A stretch of DNA of 64,000 nt from contig NZ_JAKZFR010000002.1 of the NCBI RefSeq assembly GCF_022808935.1, positions 248,001-312,000 of the forward strand. Direction: 5' to 3'. The notes beneath the pieces are model-generated. The model was not told the DNA's origin and did not search any database. It saw only the letters and a program-made list of their open reading frames with translations. The position numbers and the translations under genes were made by a program. How positions within the stretch are numbered: the first letter of the stretch is position 1; the number at the start of each line of letters is the position of its first letter. This DNA is from Geothrix sp. SG200. Its GTDB lineage: Bacteria; Acidobacteriota; Holophagae; Holophagales; Holophagaceae. This document shows positions 63,342 through 64,000 of this stretch, piece by piece.

Positions 63342-64000
63342 TCTTCGTGCTCGCCACGTTCGTCGTGGTGGTGCTGGCATGGCTCGCGCTCTTCAGCGTG
63401 GTGTCGGCGAAGTCGCGCGTCATCCGCGAGCAGCGCAAGGCCCTGGAGGCGGAGCAGCGCCTCCGCCTGGCCCAGGAAGCCTTCATGGACAACGCGCACC
63501 ACGAGCTCCGCACGCCCGTGCAGGTGCTGGCCGGCCACCTGCAGATGGCCCGGGACCTCAGCACCAGCGAAGAACAGGTTGCGATCCTGGACCGCGCCCA
63601 GGAAACGGCCACCCGCCTGGGCCATCTGGTGCAGGGCCTCCTCGACTTCGCCAGCCTCGCCCAGGGAACCCTCACGCTGAGGCCCGGCCCGACGGACCTG
63701 GGGTCCCATCTGGCGCAGCTCGGGAAGAAGTTCGAATGCCAGGCCCGGGCCAAGGGCCTGGAGGCGAAGATCGCCATGGATCCGCTCCCCGCCCCCCTGG
63801 CCTGCGACGCGGCCCGCCTCTCCCAGGCCCTGGAGGCCCTGCTGGACAACGCGGTGGGCTTCACCGAGCGCGGTTCGGTGTCCTTCCGCATGATCGCCCG
63901 ACCCGAGGGCGGCGCCTGGCGCCTGCGCCTCGAGATCGAGGATCAGGGCCCCGGCCTGCCGCCGGACTGGGAGCGGCTTCTGAGGCCCTTCGAACAGGAG
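63317..64000 (+). CDS. Sensor histidine kinase, partial (runs off the window)
   Basis: The first 228 residues. One membrane helix (about 5-28) is followed by a HisKA domain with HHELRTPVQVLAGH, phosphate-accepting His62, and the start of the ATPase domain: LDNAVGFTERG (N box) and EIEDQGPGLP (G1). No sensor domain is present, so input may come from the preceding membrane protein. The ATG at 63317 has AAGG upstream and overlaps that gene by 25 bp. The C-terminus lies outside the window. Confidence 0.88.
   Translation, partial: MQEVHLFLIFVLATFVVVVLAWLALFSVVSAKSRVIREQRKALEAEQRLRLAQEAFMDNAHHELRTPVQVLAGHLQMARDLSTSEEQVAILDRAQETATRLGHLVQGLLDFASLAQGTLTLRPGPTDLGSHLAQLGKKFECQARAKGLEAKIAMDPLPAPLACDAARLSQALEALLDNAVGFTERGSVSFRMIARPEGGAWRLRLEIEDQGPGLPPDWERLLRPFEQE

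Overview
This is a GC-rich, gene-dense chromosomal segment from a Gram-negative, aerobic-type bacterium. Outer-membrane genes (lpxA, fabZ, the secretin pilQ), a type IV pilus assembly operon, futalosine-route menaquinone synthesis (mqnA), an amidotransferase subunit gatA, and a mix of delta-proteobacterial and acidobacterial family types suggest Acidobacteriota, most likely the Holophagae (Geothrix/Holophaga-like). That placement is an inference from gene content, not a measured match. I see no phage, insertion sequence, CRISPR array or rRNA operon. One tRNA gene (Lys, CTT anticodon) is present.

Layout. 0.1-5.2 kb (minus): a small Cys-rich exported protein, proline dehydrogenase, tRNA-Lys, and a run mltG-tlyA-S2P protease-trpS. 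5.2-7.8 kb (plus): a coupled APC amino-acid permease and saccharopine-dehydrogenase-like enzyme. 7.8-11.4 kb (minus): secA and a rapZ-like gene. 11.5-15.4 kb: ndk, then proS, yqeY and a ferredoxin on the minus strand. 15.5-17.8 kb (plus): thiL-DUF2062-ybaB-recR. 17.8-18.3 kb is the only long non-coding stretch; it holds a duplicated recR 3' end and a multi-hairpin element. 18.3-22.5 kb (minus): 2Fe-2S ferredoxin, photolyase, PII, amtB, yqgE. 23.3-28.9 kb (minus): a PP2C phosphatase, an RdgC-like pair, an amidase, a lipoprotein, purE, mog and a small protein. 28.9-31.2 kb (plus): a YpdA-like flavoprotein, a 3-hydroxyacyl-CoA dehydrogenase, an unlisted 50-residue membrane protein and a zinc-ribbon protein. 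31.3-37.7 kb (minus): dnaJ-TPR, PP2C and pilMNOPQ. 37.9-40.7 kb (plus): gatA and a 2-oxoacid dehydrogenase E2. 40.8-45.3 kb (minus): dnaB and a giant lipoprotein resembling a degenerate CehA/McbA metallohydrolase. 45.4-51.4 kb: a sanA-like gene, a thiolase, an acyltransferase/acyl-AMP ligase fusion, an ABC ATPase and a carbonic anhydrase. 51.4-55.4 kb (minus): GAF-HD-GYP, fabZ, lpxA, era. 55.5-57.0 kb (plus): an RNA m5U methyltransferase and speD. 57-60 kb (minus): an alkylation-repair island of three alkyltransferase paralogs and an Ada-AlkA fusion. 60-64 kb (plus): mqnA, pepQ, two unknowns and a histidine kinase cut by the window edge.

Most genes sit in tightly packed operons with ATGA/GTGA stop-start overlaps. 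The most unusual signal is a set of four intergenic elements of one architecture: long imperfect inverted arms built of short tandem repeats around inner hairpins. In two of them the arms are CAG/CTG-phased heptads and the core is an intrinsic terminator. Each element abuts the stop codon of a minus-strand gene (secA, yqeY, ferredoxin, 2Fe-2S ferredoxin). Other points worth a second look are a duplicated recR 3' end, a hairpin that buries the secA start region, and several enzymes that have lost a catalytic or attachment residue: RapZ P-loop, thiolase Cys, ACP serine, PII T-loop Tyr, PHP-type histidines and the arginine finger of one alkyltransferase.
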